NCBI GenBank assembly: GCA_003648245.1
Contig: QMOO01000083.1
Coordinates: 1 to 5,259 of the forward strand
From: Caldisericota bacterium
GTDB taxonomy: Bacteria > Caldisericota > Caldisericia > B22-G15
Reading direction: 5' to 3'
DNA length: 5,259 nt
In this document: piece by piece, positions 1-5,259 of the stretch
Layout: every line of letters begins with the position of its first letter
Position numbering within the stretch: position 1 is the first letter of the stretch
Notes under the pieces: model-generated
What the model saw: the letters and a program-made list of their open reading frames with translations, nothing else
What the model was told of the DNA's origin: nothing
The model's database searches: none
Made by a program: the position numbers and the translations under genes

Positions 1-214
1 ATTTATACCTGGGTCTACCTCTCTTTTTACAGAATGTCATTTCAATCTTTAGAATACCTTTCTCCTTAAGATTCCTCAGATGCTCATAGGCAGTAATAGG
101 ATTAACATCCATAATCTTTGAGAGGTCGTTAACAGTGATACTCTCATTTTCTCTAAAATGTTTCCTTAAAATGGATAAAATTTCCTTTTGCCTTTCAGAT
201 ACCTTCTGTTTCAT
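1..214 (-). CDS. Winged-helix transcriptional regulator, N-terminal part (cut by window edge)
   Basis: I read an open frame of 71 codons from an ATG at 214-212 to the left edge without a stop, so the 3' part of the gene is missing. The translation begins MKQKVSERQKEILSILRK and looks like a winged helix-turn-helix DNA-binding domain. Helix 1 is at about residues 6-20. The turn-helix pair is at about residues 27-55 (TVNDLSKIM, then PITAYEHLRNLKEKGIL), and a basic wing ends in KKRGRPRYK. This type of fold with a GRPR-type wing is common in small ArsR/MarR/PadR-like and LexA-N-terminal-like regulators. The family and the effector cannot be fixed because the C-terminus is absent. The gene starts 45 nt after the DUF362 stop on the same strand and has its own promoter just upstream. 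No Shine-Dalgarno precedes the ATG. The next in-frame ATG is at residue 36, inside the domain, so this start is the sensible one. Confidence 0.8.
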   Translation of the reverse strand, partial: MKQKVSERQKEILSILRKHFRENESITVNDLSKIMDVNPITAYEHLRNLKEKGILKIEMTFCKKRGRPRYK

Positions 215-223
215 TGTAATTCA

Positions 224-251
224 ATTTTATTAGTTTTTTTTGATTTGTCAA
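224..251 (-). promoter_or_regulatory. Promoter of the winged-helix regulator gene
   Basis: On the minus strand a perfect TTGACA (251-246) is followed after 16 bp by TAAAAT (229-224). Transcription would be expected to start about 7 bp downstream, near 217, only some 3 nt before the ATG at 214, so the message would be leaderless or nearly so. The -35 box lies inside a short symmetric motif (TTGA, 4 nt, TCAA) that could bind a regulator, including the gene's own product, but this is a guess. The promoter sits in the 45-nt gap after the DUF362 gene. No terminator is visible there, so read-through from upstream is also possible. Confidence 0.6.
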
Positions 252-259
252 GATATAAA

Positions 260-1333
260 TTAATTTTTAAAGCTTATGGCTTCCTCTGGACACCTCAAGA
301 AGCATTCAAAACACGCACTGCATTTTTTGTTATCAATGGTGTAATTTTTAAGATTTATAGCAGAGAATGCACAAACATTTAAGCATTCCTCGCAATCTGT
401 GCATTTCTCTCTATTTATAAAGAATTTCGTCTTCCCAAAGAGAGAGATTTTCCTTAAACTCGGAGGCTCCGGGTGTCTTATAAGTCTTTCAAAGTAATCA
501 CCTGATAGGGTAATCTGTGTAAGTCTGTAGGTTCCAAGGTGTCTTAAGGATAGGGAGGTAAAGAGAGGAATGTTTGATGGCTTAAAACCAACAAGCACCG
601 AACCGAGAGAGTCCAGAGAGAGCATGTCATTTGATGAGATAAATACATTTAAATCAAACTTGCTTCCCCTTATCTCATCTCCCTGAAAAATCTTAACTCC
701 GTCGAGAAAGGAGATTTTTACCTTCTCTTTCACTATGGTAAAAACCTCTGAAAGAGCCGCTGCAAAATCTTTAGGGCTTGCTCCATAAAAGTAAAGTTCT
801 GTCCGTGTATATGATGGAACAAGAGTCGTAACTCCTGCAATAACACCAGAAAATGTAAAGAATGGATGAAGCTTTATCTTTGAAATTGGGATAAGAGAAT
901 CAGCCCAGAAAAATGACTTTGGGAGATAAATTTTACTTAGAATCCTCCTCTGAATGTGATCCCCAACCTTTTTTCTCTCTTTGCCTATTATTATCTTCTT
1001 GTGTTTCGTCTTCTCAAAACCCTCCAGCATAAAAGAAACCACATCAACAGGATAGTCCTCAAGTATATCTATTATGTCTTTATCTTTTTCTAGCACTGAA
1101 CTCCCAACCCTTACATTAACGCCTTTATCCAATAAAAATTTCACCAACTCCTCTATAAAAACTGGATTTGGAAAAGTAGAAATATTTTTGTTTTTGTCAA
1201 AGTCTCCGTCAAAATAAATAAGGACCTTTTCTCCTTCAGAGAATTCAATATCTTTAAAGGTTTCGAAAGTCTCCCTTATAAAATCTTTAGAATTTGTATA
1301 GTCTCCTTTTTTAATAAAAACTTTTGAATTCAC
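260..1333 (-). CDS. DUF362 protein with C-terminal 2x[4Fe-4S] ferredoxin module
   Basis: This is a 357-residue protein starting at GTG (1333-1331). Residues 1 to about 300 match the DUF362 pattern as I know it. An N-terminal KVFIKKGDYT strand is followed by FPNPVFIEELVKFLLDKG near 54-71. An ADSLIPISKIKLHPFFTFSG block lies near 144-163, and FLDGVKIFQGDEIRG with a later SSNDMLSLDSLG near 209-244. Residues 305-357 are a bacterial-type ferredoxin fold. Its two CxxCxxCxxxC motifs use C311, C314, C317, C321 and C338, C341, C344, C348. The first motif is followed by Ala rather than the usual Pro, the second by Pro. These eight are the only cysteines in the protein. There is no signal peptide or membrane segment, so it is probably a cytoplasmic redox protein. 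The function of DUF362 is not established, and I infer electron transfer to or from an unknown partner. No Shine-Dalgarno precedes the GTG, but a promoter abuts it. The gene is divergent from the DegV gene. Confidence 0.9.
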   Translation of the reverse strand: MNSKVFIKKGDYTNSKDFIRETFETFKDIEFSEGEKVLIYFDGDFDKNKNISTFPNPVFIEELVKFLLDKGVNVRVGSSVLEKDKDIIDILEDYPVDVVSFMLEGFEKTKHKKIIIGKERKKVGDHIQRRILSKIYLPKSFFWADSLIPISKIKLHPFFTFSGVIAGVTTLVPSYTRTELYFYGASPKDFAAALSEVFTIVKEKVKISFLDGVKIFQGDEIRGSKFDLNVFISSNDMLSLDSLGSVLVGFKPSNIPLFTSLSLRHLGTYRLTQITLSGDYFERLIRHPEPPSLRKISLFGKTKFFINREKCTDCEECLNVCAFSAINLKNYTIDNKKCSACFECFLRCPEEAISFKN

Positions 1334-1339
1334 AAGTTA

Positions 1340-1368
1340 ATTATATCAGCAGTTGAATTTATCCACAA
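1340..1368 (-). promoter_or_regulatory. Extended -10 promoter of the DUF362 gene
   Basis: On the minus strand a perfect TATAAT lies at 1345-1340 and is preceded by TGA, giving the extended -10 form TGnTATAAT. A weak -35 candidate, TTGTGG (1368-1363), sits 17 bp upstream. The expected transcription start, about 7 bp past the -10 box, falls on or next to 1333, which is the first base of the GTG start codon. This predicts a leaderless mRNA and explains why no ribosome binding site is seen. The -35 region lies 8 bp from the inverted repeat at 1377-1403, which is placed well to act as a control site. Confidence 0.65.
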
Positions 1369-1376
1369 TATGTGTT

Positions 1377-1403
1377 AAAATTATTCAGCACGTGAATAAT
1401 TTT
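1377..1403. repeat. 11-bp perfect inverted repeat, candidate operator
   Basis: The arm AAAATTATTCA (1377-1387) and its exact complement TGAATAATTTT (1393-1403) flank the 5-nt centre GCACG. A further copy of the left half-site, TTATTCAG, occurs at 1403-1410. It repeats the copy at 1381-1388 in the same orientation, 22 bp apart, about two helical turns. The element sits between the divergent DUF362 and DegV promoters and just upstream of the DUF362 -35 region. This layout fits a binding site for a dimeric regulator. The regulator is unknown, and the winged-helix protein encoded at the left edge is one candidate. A transcription terminator is less likely because the stem is almost all A-T. Confidence 0.5.
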
Positions 1404-1505
1404 TATTCAGACAAATGCAGTCCATAAATAAATTAAACTCTATAAAGTATATAACAAAAAATAATTCTTATTTCCCAAAGTGTAATGGCTAAATGTAACA
1501 AAAGT

Positions 1506-1533
1506 TTGAAGAAAAAATCTTTATTGGTAGAAT
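1506..1533 (+). promoter_or_regulatory. Likely promoter of the DegV / TPR-ligase operon
   Basis: TTGAAG (1506-1511) and TAGAAT (1528-1533) are separated by 16 bp and match the sigma-70 consensus at 4/6 and 5/6 positions. A start near 1540 would give a short leader of about 24 nt containing the Shine-Dalgarno site. A second -10-like hexamer, TATAAA (1539-1544), has no good -35 partner. The region is AT-rich, so chance matches are likely and the call is tentative. Confidence 0.4.
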
Positions 1534-1553
1534 TAAAGTATAAAAATAACTTT

Positions 1554-1558
1554 GGAGG
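1554..1558 (+). promoter_or_regulatory. Shine-Dalgarno site that sets the DegV start
   Basis: GGAGG at 1554-1558 lies 5 nt before the ATG at 1564. An in-frame TTG at 1552 overlaps this site and has no Shine-Dalgarno of its own, so ATG 1564 is the real start. This is the only strong Shine-Dalgarno site placed at a gene start in the window. Confidence 0.85.
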
Positions 1559-1563
1559 TTATT

Positions 1564-2457
1564 ATGGAGAAAATAGGACTCGTGGTTGACACGGCAGGAG
1601 ATTTACCAAGAGATATAGTGAAAGAATACAATATAAAAGAGGTTCCTTTCTATCTCTACTTTGAAGGAGAAGAGGATACGATGTACAAGGAGAATGTAAC
1701 TATAACTCCAGAAGAATTCTACAAAATCATGAGACACAAGAAGAAACATCCAAGAACAGCTCAACCCAATATGGAAGATTATCTATCTGTGTTTGAGGAG
1801 GTCATAAAGGAAGGGAAAGATAAAATCCTTGTTATGACCTTAAGCTCAAAGTTCAGTGGAAGTTTCCAATCTGCAGTTTTGGCAAAGGAGGAATTAAAGA
1901 AAAGGTATCCTGATGTGGAAGTTGAGATTATAGACACAAAATCTGCAACCTTTGGAGAGGGAATACAACAAATAACAGCAGCAAAAATGATCAGAAAAGG
2001 AGTCTTGAGTTTTGATGAGATTGTGAAAAAACTGAAAGGAATCAGGGAGAAAACGAATGTAATATTTACTTTAGAGGATCTTTACTTCTTTTATCTCGGT
2101 GGAAGATTGGGAAAGGGGGCAGCACTTATGGCAAACCTTATGAAAGTAAAACCAATTATGGATATAGAGGATGGAGAAGTTGGTCCTATAGAAAAAGTAA
2201 GGGGCAGAAAAAAGTCACTTGTAAGGATTGTAGAGATAGCAAAAGAGAGAATAAAAGATGTAAATAAACTTGTTGTTGGCTCGCCTCATGCAGACTGTAA
2301 AGAAGATCAGGAGTTTCTAATACATCTTTTCAGAAAAGAAACTGGCTATATGGGACCAATATACACAAGAATTATGGGAACAACCATTGGTGCACATCCA
2401 GGACCGGGAACAACTGGTCTTTGCTTCTTTGAAGAAGATTTAGAGGGACTTGTTTAG
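1564..2457 (+). CDS. DegV family protein (FakB-like fatty-acid-binding protein)
   Basis: The product has 297 residues, close to the usual 280-300 for DegV proteins. These are soluble two-domain proteins that enclose a fatty acid. In Firmicutes the FakB members present it to the kinase FakA, which makes acyl-phosphate for phospholipid synthesis. The family motifs appear in order: VDTAGDLP (8-15), RTAQPN (64-69), LSSKFSGSFQSA (93-104), IDTKSATFGEG (123-133), LGGRLGKG (178-185), KPI followed by DGE and KVR (196-213), and IGAHPGPGTTGLCFF (275-289). The Thr of the TxQP loop, the Ser-rich SSxxSG loop and the His of HPGPG correspond to positions that usually hold the fatty-acid carboxylate. All are present, so binding should be intact. 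The start is ATG 1564, set by GGAGG at 1554-1558. The TPR-ligase gene follows 4 nt after the stop, so the two form an operon. No FakA gene lies in the window. The exact ligand, and whether it serves a FakA kinase, are unknown. Confidence 0.93.
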   Translation: MEKIGLVVDTAGDLPRDIVKEYNIKEVPFYLYFEGEEDTMYKENVTITPEEFYKIMRHKKKHPRTAQPNMEDYLSVFEEVIKEGKDKILVMTLSSKFSGSFQSAVLAKEELKKRYPDVEVEIIDTKSATFGEGIQQITAAKMIRKGVLSFDEIVKKLKGIREKTNVIFTLEDLYFFYLGGRLGKGAALMANLMKVKPIMDIEDGEVGPIEKVRGRKKSLVRIVEIAKERIKDVNKLVVGSPHADCKEDQEFLIHLFRKETGYMGPIYTRIMGTTIGAHPGPGTTGLCFFEEDLEGLV

Positions 2458-2461
2458 CTGA

Positions 2462-3844
2462 ATGAAGTTTACCGCATACTTTTATCAGGGTATAGTTTAC
2501 TCTCTTTTAAGGAAAGGTGAGAAAGAGAGAGCACTTAATTTATTAAAAAGGTTAAGGAAAAGGGGAATTCTAACCTGCAAAACATACGAAAAATATGGGT
2601 TTCTTCTAATAAGAGACGGGAATTTAGACAAAGCAGAGGAAGTATTAAAAGAGGGGATAGAAAAGTTTAAAAAATGTAGCGGGATCTTTAGGCTTCTAAA
2701 GGAAATTTACATAAGAAAAGGGGAAATAGATAAAGCCATTCAGACTATAAAGATTGCAAAGGAAAACAACCCAGAAGTTTACTGGTACGATATAATACTT
2801 GGAGATATATACTATTATGAAAAAAAGGACCCTGAAACTGCTCTTTCCTTTTACACAAAACTCCTTGATAGAGACGATGTTCCGCTTACATCAGATATCA
2901 AATCTCCTGCAAGATATCTATTTAAAAGGCTCTCAAGGATTTACTATAAACTTGGTGATTATGAGAAGGCAACCTGCTTCTACAAAAAATTTTATGAGCT
3001 CAAACCCTCAAATTTCTATGAAAACGATTTCTTCTTCTACGGAGATACTCTTTTCAAACTTGGAAAGAGAAAAGAGGCAGAAGAAATCTTTAAAGATGGA
3101 ATAAAGAGAAGACGCGGAAATATCATAAAGAAAAAGGTAAAAGAACTTGGACTAAATCTTGGGGAGCCTGATGAAGCAAAGGAGAGGAAAGACGCAGAGA
3201 GAATACCAATTAAAACACCCCTTATCACAGAAAGAACAAATCTAATAGATTTAATAGATGAGCTTACAAAGGATAAAAGAAGAAAAGGGGATATAATAAC
3301 AGTTGCATCTTCCGTTTCAGCAATATCTCAGGGGAGAGTTTACTCTGTTGAAACTATAGATGTAAAACCTTTGGCAAAGATTCTTTCAAAGTTTGTTTCA
3401 AGAAACAGGAATACCCCTTTTGCAACTACTGCTCCACTCTCAAATCCCTATGCAATGCAGGTGGCTGTGGAAGAAGCTGGAGTTTTTAAAATTCTTCTGG
3501 CTTCTTTTATAGGTTTTATTGGAAAATTATTAAGAAGAAGGGGATGGTTTTACATCATTGCTGGAAAGAATGTGGCACAGATTGATGACATGCCAGCCTC
3601 CATGCCTCCATACGACTACTATGTTATCCCCGGTCCAGAAAATCCTGATAATTTTTGTGAAGAGATAAAGAAGAAAACTTCATGTGAAGCATGTATTGTT
3701 GATGCAAACGATCTTGGAATAGCATGGGTTGTGGGAAAGAGCACTGGTGTTGATAAAAGCTGGGTTGAAGATGTTATGAGCGACAATCCTGCAGGAAATG
3801 AAGATTATCAAACTCCCATAATAATTCTAAGAAAAAAACCTTAG
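2462..3844 (+). CDS. TPR-repeat protein fused to a CofE-like (F420-0:L-glutamate ligase family) domain
   Basis: This 460-residue protein has two parts. Residues 4 to about 221 hold roughly six TPR-like helical pairs, at about 4-38, 41-74, 75-106, 107-140, 150-183 and 188-221. Recurring signatures include GNLDKAEEVLKEGI, GEIDKAIQTIK, GDYEKATCFYKKFYELKPSN and GKRKEAEEIFKDGI. TPRs normally bind protein partners. After a charged linker (about 235-248), residues 249-460 resemble the coenzyme F420-0:gamma-glutamyl ligase family. Matching blocks are GDIITVASSVSAISQGR (276-292), GKLLRRRGWFY (354-364), IDD (374-376), IPGPENP (389-395), CIVDANDLG (411-419) and DNPAGNEDYQTPIIILR (441-457). True CofE adds glutamate to F420-0 using GTP. 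Members of this family also occur in bacteria not known to make F420, so the substrate is uncertain and no gene symbol is given. There is no signal peptide. The ATG has no well-spaced Shine-Dalgarno and lies 4 nt after the DegV stop, so translation is probably coupled. The stop overlaps that of the converging gene. Confidence 0.82.
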   Translation: MKFTAYFYQGIVYSLLRKGEKERALNLLKRLRKRGILTCKTYEKYGFLLIRDGNLDKAEEVLKEGIEKFKKCSGIFRLLKEIYIRKGEIDKAIQTIKIAKENNPEVYWYDIILGDIYYYEKKDPETALSFYTKLLDRDDVPLTSDIKSPARYLFKRLSRIYYKLGDYEKATCFYKKFYELKPSNFYENDFFFYGDTLFKLGKRKEAEEIFKDGIKRRRGNIIKKKVKELGLNLGEPDEAKERKDAERIPIKTPLITERTNLIDLIDELTKDKRRKGDIITVASSVSAISQGRVYSVETIDVKPLAKILSKFVSRNRNTPFATTAPLSNPYAMQVAVEEAGVFKILLASFIGFIGKLLRRRGWFYIIAGKNVAQIDDMPASMPPYDYYVIPGPENPDNFCEEIKKKTSCEACIVDANDLGIAWVVGKSTGVDKSWVEDVMSDNPAGNEDYQTPIIILRKKP

Positions 3845-3850
3845 GGGTTT
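3832..3850 (-). terminator. Weak terminator-like hairpin at the convergent gene end
   Basis: On the minus strand AAACC (3850-3846) can pair with GGTTT (3840-3836) around a 5-nt loop that contains the TAA stop of the esterase-deacetylase gene. A run of T follows, seven in all, three of them used in the stem. The stem is only 5 bp with two G-C pairs, so it would be a poor intrinsic terminator. It is the only such candidate between the converging genes. Nothing comparable is seen for the plus strand. Confidence 0.2.
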
Positions 3851-5259
3851 AGAAGTTCATCTGGTATTTCCCTTTCAGGTAGTATCTTTTCATCTATTAT
3901 CTGGGAAAGTGTCTTACTGTATTTTCCTGTTTCGTCTTTGGAGTGTAGGAAATCAAGAAATTTATAGAAATACTCTGCCTGACTCTCTACACTGTGGGTT
4001 ACAACTCCATAAACACCAGAATCGAGAGAGTTAAATATATTCTCTGCAAGTTTCTCTCTCTGTCTTGTGGTTATCTGATAATGTGCAAGCCACTTCCTCT
4101 CAATTCCATTCACTTTACCAACAAGAACAAATTCATTTATTCCCTTTTTAGGATCAAAGGCATCTCCGAGTCTTATAACCTCTCCAAAGTTTGCAAAACC
4201 CGAGCATGTATCATATATAATCTCATCAGGTAAACAGTTTTTATCCTCTTCATCATTCATACAACCTGAATGAATATCTGGATTTATCATTTTTAACTTT
4301 GAAATAAGATCCTCTAATGTACCAAAGTACTCCTCGGAAAAACCTTTTCTTTTTATTCTCTCTTTCTTTGCCACATCCTCTGGATAATTGGTGTAACCAT
4401 CCCAGTTTCCATGATAGATACTGTGATGATGTGCTGCTATCTCGTGTCCCTCCTCCTCCCATCTCTTCACCTCAGAAAGCCTCTCCGGGTCCTTAACAAT
4501 GTAATCTGCCCACTGAGGAGAGAACATTAAAGTAAGTTTTATGTTGTATTCATCAGCTTTCTTAACCATTTCTCTTAAAACAGAGAAAGATTTCTCTATC
4601 CTCTTTTCTCCTCCCGGCATATTGAAAGGTTCGTTGTGGATAGCTATAAAATAGTAGGGGATATCTAAATCGGTTTTTTCATTTGTGCTGGAAGATTCAC
4701 TATTTAAAAGTTTGTACAGAAAATCCCTTGTCCATGTCTCTATATCTTTTAGGTATTTCCATGGAGCATGACCTTCTCCTTCAAGGGGGTGAAACTCATT
4801 GAAAATACTAAGTTCATCAAGTTTATTTTTAAGCCTTTCTACCATTTCAAAAGGAACAACCTTATCCTCTGTTCCATGAACAATAAGAAGAGGAGGGTCA
4901 GTCTGTTTTATCTCATTGAAATTCAATAACTCTCCCCACAGAGAAATTACTGCAAAGATCCCTTCCTTATCCCAGGTATCTGTATAGGCAAGGTGAAGTG
5001 ACGTTATGGCTCCAGCTGAGGAACCACCAACAGCAATGTGGTTAACATCTATCCTGAATCTATCACTATTTTCTCTAAAGAAGTCTACAGCTTTTCTTGC
5101 ATCTTCCACAGCATCCTTTATAGCTTCATCAAACTTACTTATAGGTTTTTTTCTCAATCTATAGTTAATAGAGGCAGTAACATAACCCCTCTTTGCAAAA
5201 TACTCACAAAGGGAAACAATACCTCTATTTGTCTTATCACCTGTTACAAACCCACCCCC
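3841..5259 (-). CDS. Esterase (alpha/beta-hydrolase) fused to polysaccharide-deacetylase-like domain, 5' end missing
   Basis: The frame is open to the right edge, giving 472 visible residues; the true start lies outside. A TTG at 5157 is in frame but internal, because the codons before it encode the conserved oxyanion-hole segment GGGFVTGDK and a SINYRL strand. In visible numbering, residues 1 to about 185 form a carboxylesterase/HSL-type alpha/beta-hydrolase. The nucleophile is Ser81 in GSSAG, the acid is Asp132 in HGTEDKVVP and the base is His164 in GEGHAPW, so the triad is complete. A Ser-rich linker (about 184-199) leads to a second domain (about 200-460) resembling NodB/carbohydrate-esterase-4 deacetylases. 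Its strongest sign is HSIYH (279-283), the H(S/T)xxH metal motif, within GHEIAAHHH; a THS block at 421-423 may supply the catalytic His. The usual DD motif 1 is replaced by HNEP (208-211). I infer removal of acyl groups from polysaccharide, perhaps outside the cell, but the signal-peptide region is not visible. Confidence 0.8.
   Translation of the reverse strand, partial: GGGFVTGDKTNRGIVSLCEYFAKRGYVTASINYRLRKKPISKFDEAIKDAVEDARKAVDFFRENSDRFRIDVNHIAVGGSSAGAITSLHLAYTDTWDKEGIFAVISLWGELLNFNEIKQTDPPLLIVHGTEDKVVPFEMVERLKNKLDELSIFNEFHPLEGEGHAPWKYLKDIETWTRDFLYKLLNSESSSTNEKTDLDIPYYFIAIHNEPFNMPGGEKRIEKSFSVLREMVKKADEYNIKLTLMFSPQWADYIVKDPERLSEVKRWEEEGHEIAAHHHSIYHGNWDGYTNYPEDVAKKERIKRKGFSEEYFGTLEDLISKLKMINPDIHSGCMNDEEDKNCLPDEIIYDTCSGFANFGEVIRLGDAFDPKKGINEFVLVGKVNGIERKWLAHYQITTRQREKLAENIFNSLDSGVYGVVTHSVESQAEYFYKFLDFLHSKDETGKYSKTLSQIIDEKILPEREIPDELLNP

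Noticed and set aside
218..226. AATTCAATT palindrome near the regulator start
   Set aside because: It is a 9-bp A-T palindrome in AT-rich DNA and is too likely by chance to call an operator.
188..382. 64-codon open frame on the plus strand
   Set aside because: It lies opposite the regulator and the DUF362 3' end, has no recognisable motif or ribosome binding site, and resembles a chance antisense frame.
1377..1403. Inverted repeat read as an intrinsic terminator
   Set aside because: The stem is almost entirely A-T, it lies upstream of both divergent genes rather than after one, and a third half-site copy favours a protein-binding site.
1552..1563. TTG at 1552 as the start of the DegV gene
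   Set aside because: It overlaps the GGAGG site that serves ATG 1564, has no ribosome binding site itself, and would add four residues before the conserved N-terminus.
2799..3104. 101-codon plus-strand frame inside the TPR gene
   Set aside because: It is a shifted frame of the TPR coding sequence and has no domain features.
3037..3228. 63-codon minus-strand frame opposite the TPR gene
   Set aside because: It has a low-complexity Ser/Phe composition, as expected for the antisense of Lys/Glu-rich coding DNA.
3210..3844. Naming the C-terminal domain cofE/fbiB and inferring F420 synthesis
   Set aside because: No other F420 gene is visible, and CofE-like domains occur in bacteria without F420, so only family membership is supported.
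3994..4462. Small frames on the plus strand (3994-4233) and minus strand (4253-4462) within the esterase-deacetylase gene
   Set aside because: Both overlap a well-supported coding region in other frames and show no protein-like motifs.

Overview
The window reads as chromosomal DNA of an AT-rich bacterium. It has bacterial-type promoters (TTGACA/TATAAT-like), one strong GGAGG Shine-Dalgarno site and a DegV-family gene. The proteins are rich in Lys, Glu and Ile and use AGA/AGG for Arg and ATA for Ile freely. That usage would suit a low-GC, possibly thermophilic and anaerobic lineage, but I cannot name the taxon from sequence alone. I saw no RNA genes, insertion sequences, CRISPR arrays or phage genes.

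Layout: (1) 1-214, minus strand: the first 71 codons of a winged-helix transcription regulator, cut by the left edge. (2) 260-1333, minus: a DUF362 protein with a C-terminal 2x[4Fe-4S] ferredoxin module, starting at GTG. (3) 1334-1563: a divergent intergenic region of about 230 bp. It holds an extended -10 promoter reading left, an 11-bp inverted repeat with a third half-site copy, and a weaker promoter and strong Shine-Dalgarno site reading right. (4) 1564-2457, plus: a DegV/FakB-like fatty-acid-binding protein. (5) 2462-3844, plus: a two-part protein of about six TPR repeats fused to a coenzyme-F420-0:L-glutamate-ligase (CofE)-like domain, 4 nt behind the DegV gene. (6) 3841-5259, minus: a two-part protein, alpha/beta-hydrolase esterase followed by a NodB/polysaccharide-deacetylase-like domain, whose 5' end lies beyond the right edge. 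Genes 5 and 6 converge and their stop codons overlap.

How the parts may work together: the DegV protein and the TPR-ligase fusion almost certainly share a message and are translationally coupled, so they may act in one process. No FakA kinase and no F420 biosynthesis gene is visible beside them, so the substrates are open. The DUF362 gene and the regulator run the other way, each with its own promoter placed so close to the start codon that both messages may be leaderless. The esterase-deacetylase resembles an enzyme that strips ester and N- or O-acyl groups from polysaccharide and looks unrelated to its neighbours.

The points most worth a second look are the TPR-CofE fusion coupled to DegV, the esterase-deacetylase fusion with an altered first deacetylase motif, the two candidate leaderless genes, and the inverted repeat in the divergent promoter region.
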